A DNA stretch of 64,000 nucleotides from Epiperipatus broadwayi (Eukaryota; Onychophora; Udeonychophora; Euonychophora; Peripatidae), in NCBI GenBank assembly GCA_028023455.1, contig JAQFVV010012499.1, positions 2,736,584-2,800,583 of the forward strand, read 5' to 3'. A program made the position numbers and the translations under genes. The notes under the pieces were generated by a model that worked only from the letters and a program-made list of their open reading frames with translations, was not told where the DNA came from and did no database searches. Positions 11,818-25,405 of the stretch are shown here, piece after piece (position 1 is the stretch's first letter; each line of letters starts with the position of its first letter).

Positions 11818-12970
11818 TACTCATTTTATACTAAGATAGCAAATCTTCAAACTTTAATGGGCAGTTTTCAATCTCCTCCAACATCCAACTTTTCAGCCTT
11901 CCATATCATTCAAAATCTAATGATGAAACACTCAAATCCTTGATGATGTCAACATTATTACCATGCCCATGTTGAACTTATATTATTATGACTTCTCATG
12001 TATAACACTTTGTTCATTTAAATACACAGAAGAAGAGGATGTGCAGGATACAGGCATGACCTGTAATATTTAAATACATGTATATGTATATTTGTTCATG
12101 TGTTTGTTAACACATGTATTAGTTGTATGAGATAGATTGAATAGCTGAATGGAGCCTAAAATTGTAAGTTTAAATCCCCTCATAAATACATTAAAACTCT
12201 GGAGATATAAAATATAGCACATGTGTGTGAGAGAGAGTGTGTGTTTATGCATGTTTGTAATCCACAAACTTATATACTAAGGACTTATAAAATGAAGCAG
12301 TGGGTCAAATGTCTCTTAAAGATAAGAATAACCCAGTACTCTAATTATGTTTAAAATAAAGACTTTTAAAAAGCAACAATTCTTCAAAGCACATATATAA
12401 AATATTTAAGTAATATAAATAGTAATTCATCATTATAGCCACACTTATCAAGATATAGGGACACCACCCATGCTCTTATAAAAATATTCATTACAACTAA
12501 TATCATAAAAAAATTATAACTAAAACTAATAATATCAATTTAAACATATTCAATTAGATAATATCTAAACTTTCAAAGCATGCTACACTGGACAACTATC
12601 ATATCCATAAAAAAGTATTCATTACCAATTAAACATCATCATAACATAAAATTAAAATTTGACTAACAAATATTAGCTGTTTTACAATATATACCAAAAT
12701 ATGACATCAGTATACTTTTATAAAAATAATGAATTATGATTATTAGAATTTTATCACATTTTGACTACCCCCTCCTCCAAATAGATGTGTTTAATTTTAA
12801 ATGTTTATTTGTTTTTTTATTCTATCTTTATTTATATGAAATTATTTATGAAATAAAAAAAAATGGAGAAATATGGAAGTTGTCTAATCTATAATGTTTA
12901 ATAATTATAAATTGATTTTAGTTACTATGTTTTTATTCATGTAATTTTTTTTTCCATTGGCAATTGCTTA
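11817..12970. other. Unassigned AT-rich region with a SINE-like head and a possible micro-exon
   Basis: No gene is evident. At about 12110-12180 the plus strand reads tagttgtatgagatagattg, then a GCTGAATGG block and gtttaaatccc. This resembles the A- and B-box half of a tRNA-derived SINE, and the same start recurs near 30950 and, inverted, near 50370. At 12030-12062 a 33-nt stretch after cacAG encodes EEEDVQDTGMT before a GTAATA; see the findings. Confidence 0.4.
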
Positions 12971-12973
12971 AAG

Positions 12974-13101
12974 AAAGAATCAAAGCTCAAAGAGAAGCAG
13001 AAAATTTTGTACATTATGGCAATCCATTTGCAAAGTTGAAGACAGTAATTAATTTTGCAGCAAATGATGGTTTAAAAAGTACTCACATTCACTGTAGATG
13101 A
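12974..13101 (+). CDS. Exon-like open stretch of unknown family
   Basis: After a pyrimidine-rich tract and AAAG at 12970-12973, a frame reads ERIKAQREAENFVHYGNPFA and continues to a TGA at 13099-13101. A possible donor (ACA-GTAATT) lies at 13044/13045, which would make a 71-nt exon. Composition is strikingly protein-like against the AT-rich surroundings. I do not recognise the protein. It could be a host exon or a fragment of an unrecognised element. Confidence 0.3.
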
Positions 13102-15735
13102 AAATAGGAAAGAGCATATATTCTATTTAGGTTCTGCCATCCCAGAATAAAAACTATATATTTAGAAATTCATATTATACAGCTTAAAATTTTATTACTT
13201 TTAATTTAAAAGCATTCCTATGCAATCTGTTCATGTGATAAATCAGTATTATAAGAAATCATTGATGAACATCAATCATAGTATGTATGTGTGCATTTCC
13301 CAATATGATAGACATAAACTAAGTCTTATAATTATTAATAAGTATTGTTGGTAAGTTTTATTGGCTTGTCCATAAGTTGTCAACATGGTACTACAGCCCA
13401 ATTCATACACTACTTGACTTCACTAAACACACTAGATAACAAGTGTCCTTGACTAACTTCATCTTATCATTTCCATACAAATTTTTAAAAAACACAAAAT
13501 AACTTCTTCATACCCAGTGAGAAAATCACTCTACATCCTCCTGAGGGATAAAACACTAAATAAGGGTCTTTATGACAACATTACCTTGTTGTGAAATAAT
13601 ATAGCAGATTCCCATACCTTTTTCCTTGATATAAATGTGTGGACTTTGTCTCAATACAGGAAAACAGAACATGTGCCTTAAAAATAACCCTTTCTCTAGG
13701 GATTTACAATGCTACTTAAGCATTTTTTATTTATTAGCCTCAATAAAATAATCCACTCATGGAGTAAGCAATGAGTGAGACTACTCTCTCTCTGCCCATG
13801 CACATACACATAGTACAGTGTTTATAGCAACTTTATATTTTATATATTTATCAGATGTACTCTCACAAATCAGTATCACTTCAATGGCAAGATAAACATA
13901 ATTCTCATATTAAAGCTAAAGATAAATATGTCACATCTTAATTTATATCTGACAATGTCATAAACAAGCCAACATTTTATAAGTCAAACAATTAGGAAAT
14001 ATTTTAAAATTATGATAAAATCTTGCTATAACAAACAATACACACACAGTCAAAGAAACATAGCAGATTATATACTAACCTGGACATACCGATTATAGGC
14101 AATATTTAATAAATATAAAATGCTCATATGATAATTATCATATGGAACTATTATTCCACCTTTGATGAGTGACTCTGTCTGTTTACCCATAATAAACTGT
14201 TCACACATATAAGAGAAGAATATCCCTTTCTTGTAAAGTTTAGCATAATATTACATTTTAGACCAATCTGCAAAAAATATGTGTATATCATTTTCTGATT
14301 ATACATATCACAGATTTATGTTATAAAAATATACCTCAATAATATATAAAATTCATATATAAAACCCTTGATAACATGAGCAATAACAAAAAAAAATAAT
14401 GTGATATTCCATTCCCCTAGTTCCGTCTTTTATATATCTTTAATAAAAGCTAAATAATGGGGAAAAGAAGTTATCCTGGGAACACATTTTATTAGCAATT
14501 CCATAGTTTTTATTTTTTTATGTATGCACTTTGGTAATATAAACAAATAAGGCCTTCTAAAAATTTTATGAAAACAAAATCTTATTTAAAAGATATGCTT
14601 AAAAATCTTTCTACAGAATTTTATCTAAAAGTTTAAGCTATATTGTAGTAGTATCCGGTTTAACAAAAAGAGCAACAACTTTTTCAAACACACTTATTGA
14701 TTTTTTTTCACAGCAATTTATTATAATAATCCAGAATGATTCAAGTCTTTAAAACATTTTTCTTTATTTATTACGTTGCGATTTCTATAATATTAAATAT
14801 TATACTGTCTTTGAGATATAACAATTTCCATTACTATTAGGATCTTGAGGTAAACATTTTATTGGCATTTATCATTATAGAATATGTCCTTTAATTTTCA
14901 TTTGTTTTTTTTAATGACTGAGGAAAAAGTAACATTACAATAGGTTAGCCAGACAATCTTCTTTTGCTTGATAAAACAATAATATATAGTATGAGTTTCC
15001 ACATTTATAAATCAATTAACTTTTCTTCATTTATATTAAGATTAATTTCAGCTTTTTATCAATTTTCAAGGAGATATATGTATAGTTATATTTTATTAGT
15101 ACTTGTAAATATTTTTTTAAAATCAAACTATGAAGATTTATTATTTTCATTTATAAATCTTTACTTCGATTAGGTTGAAATTACAATTACAAACATCCTT
15201 CGCATTTGTCAATAGTGTAACCGTTTTAGACTTACGTTTTTGTAACAAAGAGGTCTAATACTTCTAACCAAAAGCAGACAATCATTGTTTTCTTTAATCA
15301 GATTAAATATTATATAGGTTTCCACATTTATAAATTGGTCAAATATTATGCTATTTGAAATAAAAATTGACTTAATTAAATTATAAGTTCAAAAGATTAT
15401 GCAAATTATTTATTTATTTATTTTATAATGATGATAATTCAAAGCAAAACATTTTTTTTTTCTAGAGAGTGCATACAGTTTTTCGTTTTAGATTTAAATA
15501 ATTCTCACAAAACGTTTAGATTTATATAAGTTATTATACGCAAAACAAACTTTATGCTTAATATGTGTTCCAGTTTAAACCTGAAGCCCCATCTTGTAAT
15601 ATATTGATTTCTTAATATGGTTCCCATTTTCCTTCTAGTATGACGTTGTCAATTTTCAATCAACGAATTAGTGGGTTGAAAAATATTTGTTTAATATGAC
15701 TTACAGAAATAAATATATATATATATATATATATT
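13102..15735. other. Unassigned AT-rich intergenic or intronic DNA
   Basis: No credible coding region, RNA gene or complete repeat is visible. The 69-codon frame at 14964-15173 is Ile/Phe/Tyr-rich and looks like chance in AT-rich DNA. A short (TA)n lies at about 15714-15734. Confidence 0.5.
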
Positions 15736-16090
15736 TAATATGATCGTGACTGATGTAGACGTAAGTCACAAGTATTTGACCAGGTAGGTGGTTACTGATG
15801 AGGGGAAAAAGCATAGCCCCGGGTCTGTGTATGCAGTATATAACATAAGACCATCTTCATATGCCCATCAGTCTATTTCTAGCAGGGATCCCAATAAAAA
15901 GGAGTCGGATCATGTTGGACCACGTTGCTGCGAGCCTGTAAAACTCAACAAAATGAACAATGCTTGTTTGTGCTTATAGTTTGGGCTTCTTATCATTACT
16001 ATTACACTTAAGTGGAAAGGAAACAGATGAATGTGAAAATATTTTGCATTCCTGCTGGGTTAAACCTAAAAGTGGGCATTAAAGGCGAAT
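15736..16090 (+). other. GC-richer island, unassigned (repeat or exon-like)
   Basis: A local rise in GC content with a 63-codon frame at 15788-15979 (contains AVYNIRPSSYAHQS and RDPNKKESDHVGPRCCEP). The edges are not defined. It may be a SINE or the 3' end of an unrecognised element. I see no motif that decides it. Confidence 0.25.
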
Positions 16091-17950
16091 GTCACTTGTG
16101 AATGAATCTATGAAATATAGCAGCATATACAAAAAAAAAAAAAAAAAACATGAATATGAATTTGAAAACTTAAGAATAAAATAAGTGTAAACCCCTATTT
16201 GATTCTCATCTTCTGGCTTGGTGGTATGAACTGTTTATTTATATATAGTACAAATATATTGGCATTTGGTAAAAGCTATAAGCAAAAAAAAAAAAGGAAA
16301 CTTAATTTTTTTTTATTAGTATAATTTTTTTTTTTTAAAAAAAAAAAACATACAGTGAAAGTTAAAATTGTCTTTTGTATTTTTTTACGTAATTAAAAAT
16401 AAAAGTAGAAATTGGAGAAAACAAAAGACACACAGATTACTAATCCTGATAAAGTAAAAGAATTCAAAAAGTAAAAAGATAAGCTAAAAGAAAAATATTT
16501 TAGCTAATTAAAAATGGCAGAATTATGCTGGAAAAAATAAAGACTTTGTAATTGAAAAATGGTAAAGAATGTACAAGATTATGAACCTAAATGCCATGAT
16601 AATAACATGCACAGAAGTCTGAAAACTGGGCCTCTAGTCTAAAAGGCAGAGACCAGTTTGACAAATGACTTGTTGTCTGTTTTTTTTTCGTTTGGCTGGT
16701 TTTGGACTATTAAATCCAAGACCACTTCATGATGAAATAATCCTTCATACAGGAGTAGACCGGGGCTTTAGCTGACATTGTTAAGAAGTTGGACACTCAA
16801 AAAACTTCTACGACTAGCCTTCGGAATAGATTACAAGATCAACTAATAACCAATGGCCGAGCTCATTCTAACCCAAAAAACTATGCATAGTAAGCTACAA
16901 CTTTTTCACTAAACTTACCAGTAAGCTATGACTACTCTTTATTATTCCCGATTGTGACTAAATTGTCGACAAACCATCTTAAAAATATACGTATAATAGG
17001 ACCCTGATATGGACTTTAATTTTAGTGATCAAGAGACTATTACTTAATCAAGAAATTAATTTATTTTGTTTAACTGTTATTTTTTTATTAATATATTCAT
17101 ATTTGGATTAGTGTGTTCTCTCCAGTTTATTTAATTCGCAATTTAACTTAAACAGATTTTTAATCTGTTAAAATAAAAATATTTCTAATGGCAATTTTCA
17201 TTTGTACATTATTAATATTTATTAGTATTTATTATTAAATTTATTATTAGTTTAGTAAGATTTTAAAATGTAATTTACCTTTACCAATATGTTTTGAAAA
17301 AGCTCCAAAAATAATAATCTCAAAAACATAATTCTCCTTATGGCATGATGTAATACCAATTTGTTTAAAAAACATTTGTCGTTTTAAATTGTGATATGCT
17401 ATTTGACAGATTTCAGCAGGTTCTTTTACAGAATCCTGGTGCCCTGATCAAATAAATTAAAAGCTGATTTCATTGATGGTATAATTCGCAACAATCAATT
17501 CTAGGCTGAGTTGATCAGGAAATATAGTTATGTTTTTTTTAGAAATAGAAATACAACTTTATTCTTTTTGACATAACTAGATGAACTTATGCATTTTATA
17601 ATGCGTATAGAGGTCTAGAAAGACGGAAAAATGTTATAATATACAATGACAGTTGAGGCAGGCTTAAGAAATTAACCAAAAGTACTTCTGCAGATTTAAG
17701 GATTGTTTACAATAGTTTGTAACCGTTAAATTTATTATTTCAATTATATATATATATATAAACCTTCTTAATTTAACATTTTTTTCTAATAGTGGAACTT
17801 TAATTTTTTTTTTTCAAATCAGTGATTGTATTGCTTCTTCAACCATCTTTTTACCTTTTATCACCCCATAGATGACTTGTGTGGTCATGTCGAAACATTG
17901 GTATATTTTACCATGGATTAACATGCAAAATGTGTTTTATATATTGTAAC
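16091..17950. other. Unassigned AT-rich region
   Basis: No gene seen. It contains poly-A and poly-T runs near 16130-16150, 16285-16350 and 17805-17815, a slightly GC-richer patch at about 16610-16900 with no recognised content, and a short (TA)n at 17745-17760. Confidence 0.5.
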
Positions 17951-17959
17951 CTTCTCCCA

Positions 17960-18900
17960 AAGACTGCTGTACTATAAATGAATCATATCATATGTTTTAG
18001 GCACCATAATCACTACTGTAACCCAGCTACAGCCAATCATCATGCCATCCACATTGTTCAGCATAATCACAACTATAACCTGGCAACAGCCAGCCTTCAT
18101 CTACTAAACAGTCATGTCATGTTGGCAAGTGCCATAATTGCATCTGCAACCTAGCTTCTTAATTTAGCTGATCATCAATGAATCATACAGCACATTTTAG
18201 GGATTAATTTCTCTTATGGAACCTAACGTACACACATGATCAATAATATAAGCATGAAGAAACAAAAATGCAAAACTAACAAAATGATTCCTGGATTGAA
18301 TAAAACTAGCATGAAACTGTCGATCTCAAGAAGATCACAAGGTGACTAATAAAGATAAAAACTTCTGGTCAAACCAGCTTTGAAATCCATCCAAACAAAA
18401 TGAGATGAGTTAACTTTGATATTCAGCAAATAATTAAAATAACTAATAATTATGTCTTGAGTGATTATGAAATTAAATTTATAAATGAAATGATAAGTAA
18501 ATTATGATGTAGATGACTAATGGATGATGGAAAGAAGTAATAATGGAATAGTGGAATGAAAGGAAACTAAGAGTGAAGAGAAAAGAATGAATATGTATGA
18601 GAATAATGAATGATTAAGAGGATAATAGAATAATAGTTAATGAATAGTGAAGATGATAAGCGAATAAAAGTTAATGTATGATTAATCACTTATGATAATG
18701 AATTAATGTCAAATGGGAATGAATAAATAAAAGAATTGATCAAGATGAAATTGAAGAAAAATGTTAATGATGGAGGCTGAAATCTTAAATTATAAACTAA
18801 TATGGTATTCAATGGTAAAAAGATAAGCTAAATAAAAATAGGGATTTCAAGCTTGACACAACCAGAATATCTATCATGAAGTTAAAACAAACTATACATC
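17960..18900 (+). mobile_element. Decayed Penelope-like family, plus-strand copy
   Basis: This block matches the complement of about 24480-25340. Shared landmarks are gaaacaaaaatgcaaaac near 18259, the atgattcctggattgaataa block, the aaatgaaatgataagtaaat block, and the tgacacaaccagaatat stretch near 18856. The opposed copy runs into GIY-YIG-like sequence, so I assign both to a Penelope-like lineage. No open frame of useful length survives. Confidence 0.45.
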
Positions 18901-21900
18901 TTATGTCAAAATAAGTAATTTACATATTAAAGCTTAGCTAACTTTCATAAAACAGTGAAAGTAATCTATTTTAAGTTCAACTATAATAATTAACAAGATA
19001 TAACTTTATTACAAACTTAAATTCGATCTTAAAACTTAACAACTAATTCTTCTCAGAGTTCAAACACTCAAAATCATTATATAAACTATATTTGGGTCAG
19101 TACCAGGGATTTTACCACTACCCAAACATAATGCACCTAATAGCTCTCAATATAACTTAAATTAAAAATTATATTTAGCAATTACACATAAATTTTATAA
19201 CTAACAAACTTTAAAATTTATTACTGGGAATGACTTTTTAATAATTAAAACACAATCACTTACCCAATTCCTTTTCTTAAATAATTATAAACAATGTGAT
19301 CAAGATCAGTGAATGATAGTTCTGCAGATTTAACTAAATCAATCAAATCAAGATTATGTTTATCTTTTAATATATTGTTTTAAAACAATCTGTACTACAA
19401 GTTATTAACATTTTAATTATTGGGTGATAATGCATTAGATGTACCAATAAATTATAAGACTTACCAAAATTATTATGATATAGCATAATATAGTTAATAG
19501 TGCTATATTGGTTGATGATGATTTCAATTTATAATCTGATAGGTTGATAGCAATAATAATAATAGTGTATATATGTGGTAATTAGCAATAAGACTACATG
19601 CAACTACATAATTTTTTTAAATACAACAAACTTTATTTACACTATGTACAAATTTTTAATTTACAGATATGGCATGAAATAAAACTAATCTATTGAAATA
19701 ATTTATGGATGGGACAAATACTTATTATCCCCTTGACCATATACTCAGCAAATGATACAACCAAATAGAAAACAATGTTCAAAATATCATTTGTTGCTCT
19801 TTGGCATATTTTTAAAAATAAGATACTTAAACCTATTTAAGCTGCACTAGCACTTAAGTTACATAATAGCAGTATATTTAGAACTCTAGGATATGCACAA
19901 AGTTTAAATTTAGAATTCCAACATTATAAAGTATTGCATTATCCCAAAGCCCTATCTTTTATCAGAATATGATAAGGGCAATTATCACATTCTGTGCAAT
20001 TACTAACTTATTTAACTTTGAAATGACTAAGTTTAGTGCATTAAATAAATATGATTAAACATTCAAAAATCAAAGACACCTAGATCTCATTAAGCATTAC
20101 CTATGTCCACAGCTCAACCTTTGAATACATAACTGATCTTACAATTCTACTGTCACATCATTATTTGATGAAGATGAATCCATTCTGCCCATGTGCCTCT
20201 CTTACTTGTACATCTAAATTCTACAATTACAAATAGATTCTGGTTTGGTCTGTCTGTACGGATGATGATCCTCCAACATCATAAACACTATTTCAATTTA
20301 AAAAAAACACTATGCTAGATCTGTGTTCCTAGCTTTAACATTGTTTCCATACTTGCTATATGATTTTGACCTGTTACACTTCACCATAAACGGTGAAATA
20401 ATTATCATGAGGAATTTAACACTAAGATGGGATTCTTTATAAAACAACTTGACAGTTGTGTAATAATATATATGGCTGATTCTATACCTCTCTATGGGTA
20501 TATGTACATGTGTGGGCCTTGCCTGACCATGAAAAGACTAGAATTCAAACCATAGATATCCTTTCTTTTTAGGATTAGTTATACTAATGAGCATTAATTA
20601 AAACTCAGACTCTATCCATCTTTTCTCTCATGAAATTAGCCATAGGTGACTCCATCAGCCTATGCTCCATATGAATATTAATATATTGGATGCCATTCAA
20701 TTGGAACATCCTATTAACTAAAAACGGTCACTAGTCATTCTCAAATTATAGCAAGATAAAAACAATACCAACAATAACAGTGAAAATCTACAGATTCCTA
20801 TTTATAATGTAAAACCATTAATGGATCAACAGCCCAAACCAAAATACCTATGTCCAATGATTGTTAATCATTTTAGAATGATAACTATATTTTTTATTAA
20901 AGAGAGCACAATGGATTTAAACAATAAAGATCAAACCTGTATTGGTATTCAAAGTGGACACATTCACTTCTATAGTAGATTACAAAATAAAAAAAAAATA
21001 TATCAAATTTTCTTTTATCAGAAAACAATTCAGTCATGCCAATATAGATATTTTTGATAAAATTTCTGTACATTTACCTTTTTATTAATATACTTGAACA
21101 TTAGTTTTAAACTATGAGAGAAGCAAATATTTTATCACTCTCTAGATAAACGCTATATATCTATTTTCCGGTTTTCCCTTAACTAAAAAAAAATATACAT
21201 AAAATAGATGTGTATATTTTACACATTTTTCTTTTTCTTTAACCCAATATATATATATATTTATTTTTCATGCCAAAACCAAAACATATAAGTTTTAAAA
21301 TAAATTTCCCCAAACAACATATTACGTAAGTAATATCTAACAGTAGTAATAAAAAAAAATAAGTGTACATTTTTATCCATTAACTTTTATACTCTGTTCC
21401 AAGTTATTTATCCTGGTGAGTTAGAATAATATAAATGGTTATTAGGACGAGCAATCAGTCTAGATTAAGCATATATATTTCATTATCCTCTTGTATGTAT
21501 AATAGAACAAAATGCAACACTTATCCAAAAGTAGAAATTATTTGAGAGTGTCCGTGGCGATAATTCATCAGGCAATTAACATTCACGTTTCTAATTGTAG
21601 CAGATTTAAAAAGATAAATTTATCTACTTTGCTCTAGATAATTCAAAACAAACTTCAAAACAAACTTATTAAAATCTTTATTGATTTATTTTGGAAGCAT
21701 TTCAAAAGGAAGTATAATATGAATCATTTACTACAGTTAAAATCACAATAATTTTCCTTGAAAAATTATTGGAATTTTATTACATTTAATATATATTTAT
21801 TTTTACTTTTAAAAGTTATTTATTAGTTTAATTTTCCCTCTGTGCAGTAATGTGTAACAACTTTCAATATTCTGAGCATTGTAAATATTTTAAAATACTA

Positions 21901-23084
21901 TTACGACGATGACGTATGTTTTCCCAATACAATTTTAAAAACAAACATTTATTTTATTACATTTCCATTGGCAAAATAATAACTGTTTACTAATACTAAG
22001 ACGACTTTATCCAATTATCACGTTGACAGATTTAGCATTTTGATCAGCTAGTAAGTGACTATTTCTTTCATTACATGGGTTCCCGTGATAAAAATACGCA
22101 GACTATAGAGAATAACATTACGAAAATATTTTCATATTTACTTTATTAAAAATTAGATTATTTCAAAATGACTTTTAAATTTATTTACTATATACCATAT
22201 ATAACACTTGTTTTAAAATCATTTCAAATTTTTTTTTCTTGATATTTTGACTTTATAAGCACAATCTTGTTCTACTGGATAACAAGACTAGCGCGCGAAA
22301 TATAAACATTATCAATTTTTTTAGTCTACTTATAAATGATTTGCGTGTCATTTCCAAAGAAGATATTTTAAAAATATACATAACATAAAAGCAAAGGCTT
22401 ACTTTTGCTTGAAATTTGCTGAGTTTGAAAGAAGGTTTATTCAAATAAAAACTTATCTCCATGGTTTTAATTTCCTTCTCCAGTGTGAATCCTAGGAAAT
22501 ATGCAGTCGTGGAAATGGCTTAAAATATAGCAAGGTTTTTAAGATTTCTTATTCAAACATCTTTAGACAGCAAGGTATTCTACTTCCATACAATTAAATT
22601 TCAGAATTTTGCTGATTTTTAATTTTTTTCTTATTTTAAATCAGAGCTGAGGTTTGTGTTTACTTAGTTCTTGTTTTTCTTAATTAGTCCATCTCTCTAC
22701 AGCTATGGTAGAACATATATAGTTTTTATTATATTGCACTCTGGGAGTGAATTAGCCAATGATTTTGGGTATGCATAATTAGTATTACCTCCTCTGGCTT
22801 CATTTTTAATAACTATCCATTACCACTTAAGACAGCTTTAGATATACTACATAAAAAAGTATGCTTAAATAATTTACTATAATGATTTATTTTACAAGAC
22901 TTTATCAATTTGATTTAATTATTTATTTATTTCAATTGCTATTCAAAACTAATAAAATAGCAATGTATTTATCTACCAAACAATAATAATACTTTTAAAT
23001 TGTTATTTTAGTCTATTCAGAGCCTAGACTGGGTTTGAAGTCTTATCTCCATTCAAGAAAATTTCCCAGTACATTCAAAATAAT
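18901..23084. other. Unassigned AT-rich region
   Basis: Long AT-rich DNA without a supported gene. Frames such as 20821-21057 and 22253-22462 have ordinary AT-driven composition and no splice, homology or repeat support. Nothing recognisable on either strand. Confidence 0.5.
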
Positions 23085-23178
23085 CTCTATTGAAAACCAC
23101 TTTAGTAAGATTTTGATGTTAAATATATCATCATTTAAAATTTTGGAATTATTTATTTAGGGACCTAAATAAAAGGTC

Positions 23179-23240
<62 letters not shown>

Positions 23241-23527
23241 ATAGTATTTTCATAAATAATATATATATAATATTAAAAATAATTCAATAAAAATTTATTT
23301 AATAAGACAACTTTTATAATAATATTCTCTATTGAAAACCACTTTAGTAAGGTTTTGATGTTAAATATATCATCATTTAAAATTTTGGAATTATTTATTT
23401 AGGGACCTAAATAAAAGGTCACAATATATATATTATAAATACTATTTTCATGAATAATATATATAATATTAAAAATAATTCAATAAAAATTTATTTAATA
23501 AGACAACTTTTATAATAATATTATGTT
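23085..23527 (+). repeat. Tandem duplication of a roughly 200-240 bp unit with (TA)n
   Basis: The block beginning ctctattgaaaaccacttta and containing gggacctaaataaaaggtc occurs at about 23085 and again at about 23327, each followed by (TA)n and by an aattcaataaaaatttattt tail. The copies are almost identical apart from the length of the TA tract: about 55 bases in the first copy, under 10 in the second. A recent local duplication. Confidence 0.85.
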
Positions 23528-23929
23528 TAATTTACCTCACCAACCCGGATTTCGCCCTTTTATTGTAGCTTTATCAAGATGTAAATACACTTAAAGTTAT
23601 ATTATAATTCTTTCTATTTTACTGCATCTCCACCTACAGGCTTAGTTTTACATTACAATATTAAAGTTAAAATAAATATTCTATTTCCTATTCATTACAT
23701 TCATAAATAATTATACATAATATTTACTTATAAATTATAATTATGCATTTACATTATACAATCACATATTTATACTTTAATGTTATTTATAAATTTTTTG
23801 ATTTTCTTACCTATTATAGCTATATTTAATAATTTAAACCCAATATAATTAGAATGATAATCATCTATATAAATATATACATATAATTTACCTATAATTA
23901 TACTTAAATTAAATTTTCCAGCTATCTAA

Positions 23930-25340
23930 TAACACCCATTTTCCAGCCAACTTTACAGGACCTTTAACTATATTCATACATTTTTCAAAATTATCTTGTA
24001 TATACAAACATTCATAATATATCCTCTCACTATACTTCTTTACATATTTAATTACTTGAATGTTTTTTTCACAATTTATTCTATGTCCAGTATTTTATAA
24101 ATGTAGATAAATCTCTGATCTTATATCCTTCTGTTAATTGCTCTATCATGATCTTTACCTCTTTCTAATGCAGTTTTCTCTGTCTGACCAATATATATCT
24201 TGTTACAAATTCACAGATAATCTTATACACTAACCCAGCTTTATCATTCTCATTATTATTTTCTATATTACATATCCATTTCTCTAATGATCTACTGTTT
24301 TTCCATCCTATTTTAATATTATTAGGTAATTTTTCCTTTATCAATTCTTTATATACTTATCAAAATATGGAATTTAAATCCATTTATTATTTATAGTTAT
24401 TTTGTGGCTATTATAATATATACTAACTTCAAATTAACTTTAAAGTAGAAATTACTTCTTTTGTTGTAAAAAGTATAGCTTGTTTTAACTTCATGATAAT
24501 ATTCTGGTTGTGTCAAGCTTGGAATTTCTATTTTAGTTAGCTTATCTTTTTACCATTTAATACCATATTAGTTTACAGTTTAAGATTTCAGTCTTCATCA
24601 TTAACATTATTCTTCAATTTCATCTTGATCATTCTTTTAGTTATTCATTTTTATTTGACATTAATTCATTATCATAATTGATTAATCATACATTAACTTT
24701 TATTCTTTTATCATCTTAACTATTCATTAACTCTTATTCTATCATCATCTTAATCATCATTCTTCTCATACATCTTCGTTCTTTTCTCTTCATTCTTAGA
24801 CTCATTTCATTCCATCATTTAATTAGTACTTCTTTCAGCATCCATTTAGTCATATACACCATAATTTACTTATCATTTCATTTATAAGTTTAATTTCATA
24901 ATCATTCCAGAGATATAATTATTAGTTATTTCATTAGTTTGCAGAATATCAAATTTAATTCATCACATTTTGTTTGTGTGGATTTCAAAACTGGATTGAC
25001 CAGAAGTTATTATTTTATTAATCACTTTGTGATCTTCTTTAGATCTATAGTTTCATGCTAGTTTTATTCAATACAGGAATCATCTCGTTAGTTTTACATT
25101 TTTGTTTCTTTATGCCTATATTCTTGATAATGAGAGTATGATAGGTTTCATAGGAGAATTTAGTCACTAAAAATGTACGGCATGATTTTTTTATGACCAT
25201 ATAGATCAGGGAAAAGGTTACATTTGCAATTATGGTGCCCAAGTGTGAAGGCCGATTGGTTGGTTGGAGGTTGCACGATGCAGTGTAGCAGTGTGTAAGA
25301 TGGGTTGGGTGATGATGGCTAGCTGTAGCTAGGTTACAAT
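23930..25340 (-). pseudogene. Decayed Penelope-like element with GIY-YIG endonuclease remnant
   Basis: On the minus strand about 24060-24240 reads through a GIY-YIG-like signature (YIGQTEKTALERGKDHD), preceded by a VYKII-like strand and followed by an NTGHRI-like block. This is the order seen in Penelope-like C-terminal endonucleases. Stops and shifts are frequent. The upstream half (24480-25340) is shared in inverted orientation with 17960-18900. The outer end abuts (TA)n at 25340. Confidence 0.5.
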
Positions 25341-25405
25341 ATATATATATATATATAAATAACTACAACCATTAAATGTATATATATATATATATATATA
25401 TATAT
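25340..25405. repeat. Two (TA)n tracts flanking a short unit
   Basis: TA runs at about 25340-25358 and 25379-25405 separated by ataactacaaccattaaatg. The same unit follows a (TA)n near 51119-51160. Confidence 0.8.
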
